Notes under the pieces: model-generated
What the model was told of the DNA's origin: nothing
The model's input: only the letters and a program-made list of their open reading frames with translations
The model's database searches: none
Translations under genes and position numbers: made by a program
Assembly: GCA_045589215.1 (NCBI GenBank)
Contig: JAZNOQ010000050.1
Span: 1 to 5,588 of the forward strand
Origin: JAZNOQ01 sp045589215
Lineage (GTDB): Bacteria; Bacillota; Clostridia; Oscillospirales; CAG-272
Direction: 5' to 3'
DNA: 5,588 nucleotides
Part shown: in pieces, positions 5,101-5,588 of the stretch
How positions within the stretch are numbered: position 1 is the stretch's first letter
Layout of the letters: each line of letters begins with the position of its first letter

Positions 5101-5478
5101 ATGGAAAAAGCTTTGAATTGTTACGAAACCACGTTCATCGTGGACACTTCGAAGGGTGAGACCGTCGTTGACGCCACCGTTGAGAAGTTCCTGAACCTCG
5201 TAGCTGCCAACGCAGAGACCGTTGATGTTGACAAGTGGGGCAAGCGCCGCCTTGCATACGCGATCAACGATCTGACCGAGGGCTACTACGTAGTCGTTTC
5301 CTTTAAGTGCGACGGTTCCTTCTGCGCTGAGCTTGAGCGTAACTTCAACATCGACGAGAACATTCTTCGTTCCTTTGTTCTGAAGCTCGAGCACGAGCCC
5401 GTCAAGAAGAAGGCTGCTGTTGTCGAGGAGACCGCTACTGAAGCTGTCGAGGCTTCGACCGAAGCAACCGCTGAATAA
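5101..5478 (+). CDS. rpsF: Small ribosomal subunit protein S6
   Basis: The protein has 125 residues and binds 16S rRNA with S18 in the platform of the 30S subunit. Family landmarks are clear: 'CYETTFIVD' at residues 7-15 (first beta strand), 'DKWGKRRLAYAI' at 44-55, 'GYYVVVSFKC' at 61-70 and 'LERNFNIDENILRSFVLK' at 78-95. The core ends near 97 and is followed by a tail of about 28 residues, Lys-rich then Glu/Ala/Thr-rich, a common disordered extension in S6. The start is ATG 5101, eight bases after AGGGAGG (5086-5092); the frame is open to 5044 but that region is the leader. It is first in the operon, with ssb 29 bases after the stop. S6 probably regulates its own operon together with S18, whose gene normally follows ssb outside this window. 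Confidence 0.97.
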   Translation: MEKALNCYETTFIVDTSKGETVVDATVEKFLNLVAANAETVDVDKWGKRRLAYAINDLTEGYYVVVSFKCDGSFCAELERNFNIDENILRSFVLKLEHEPVKKKAAVVEETATEAVEASTEATAE

Positions 5479-5489
5479 TCGGATTCAGC
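5470..5489 (+). promoter_or_regulatory. Hairpin across the rpsF stop codon
   Basis: GCTGAAT (5470-5476) and ATTCAGC (5483-5489) are perfect reverse complements with a six-base loop. The TAA stop of rpsF (5476-5478) lies partly in the stem and loop. AAAGGAGAGG, the ribosome binding site of ssb (5491-5500), starts one base after a single A. No T-run follows, so it is not a terminator. It may affect coupling of ssb translation or mRNA stability. Confidence 0.45.
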
Positions 5490-5507
5490 AAAAGGAGAGG
5501 CGTAAAT

Positions 5508-5588
5508 ATGTCGAATTTCAACTTTAACAAGGTCATTCTCGGCGGTCGTCTGACTGCCGACCCTGAGCTCAAGCAGACAAGTCGGAGG
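5508..5588 (+). CDS. ssb: Single-stranded DNA-binding protein, N-terminus (partial)
   Basis: Only 27 codons are present before the window ends. 'FNKVILGGRLTADPELKQT' (residues 6-24) is the N-terminal strand pair of the OB fold in bacterial SSB, which coats single-stranded DNA in replication, repair and recombination. ATG 5508 follows AAAGGAGAGG (5491-5500) with seven bases between. The position between rpsF and, normally, rpsR is the standard Firmicutes arrangement. The last residues read S-R-R, where the family usually has something like S-G; a single extra base near 5580 would explain this, but the fragment is too short to judge. Confidence 0.93.
   Translation, partial: MSNFNFNKVILGGRLTADPELKQTSRR

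Noticed and set aside
4726..5394. A 222-codon minus-strand open frame opposite the end of the CvpA-like gene and rpsF.
   Set aside because: It crosses the rpsF promoter and leader and lies antisense to the certain rpsF gene.
1..5588. CRISPR array, insertion sequence, att site or defence operon.
   Set aside because: There are no spaced repeats, transposase or integrase motifs, or terminal inverted repeats with target duplications that I can see.

Overview
This window is a chromosomal segment from a Gram-positive anaerobe, most likely an uncultured gut-type member of the Clostridia. Three things point there: the form of the 23S rRNA 3' end, the rpsF-ssb gene order, and near-perfect sigma-A promoters (TTGACA, 17 bases, TATAAT/TACAAT) with AGGAGG-like ribosome binding sites. 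A more exact taxon cannot be read from the sequence. Every supported feature lies on the + strand.

Bases 1-90 are the 3' end of a 23S rRNA gene. An AT-rich spacer follows, with no 5S rRNA gene, and a strong intrinsic terminator at 204-250 closes the rRNA operon. Bases 285-525 hold a consensus sigma-A promoter inside a 9-bp inverted repeat. After it comes an unusually long, structured leader of about 190 bases: a hairpin at the very 5' end, a terminator-like nested stem with T-runs, and a hairpin beside the ribosome binding site. This leader precedes a 680-residue protein (526-2568) that looks like a phage tail or receptor-binding protein, with a phage-type N-terminal module, a Ser/Gly linker, an 'ENIRAGVMIAGVTGTY' motif, three beta-sandwich (FN3-like) repeats and two copies of a domain marked by a VIGGG motif. 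No other phage gene is visible in the window.

Bases 2595-4944 carry two membrane-protein genes, each with its own promoter. The first (2671-3474, TTG start) is a small multi-pass protein with an HELSH zinc-protease motif, similar in layout to M50B-like peptidases. The second (3535-4944) has a four-helix CvpA-like membrane domain followed by a long acidic, probably helical soluble region. Neither has an assigned function.

Bases 4978-5588 begin the conserved rpsF-ssb(-rpsR) operon: an extended -10 promoter, a leader with alternative hairpins containing CCG that may be the S6:S18 autoregulatory site, complete rpsF, and the first 27 codons of ssb cut by the window end.

The most unusual part is 285-2568: an apparently orphan phage-type fibre gene directly behind an rRNA operon, under a very strong promoter and a leader that looks able to terminate transcription early.
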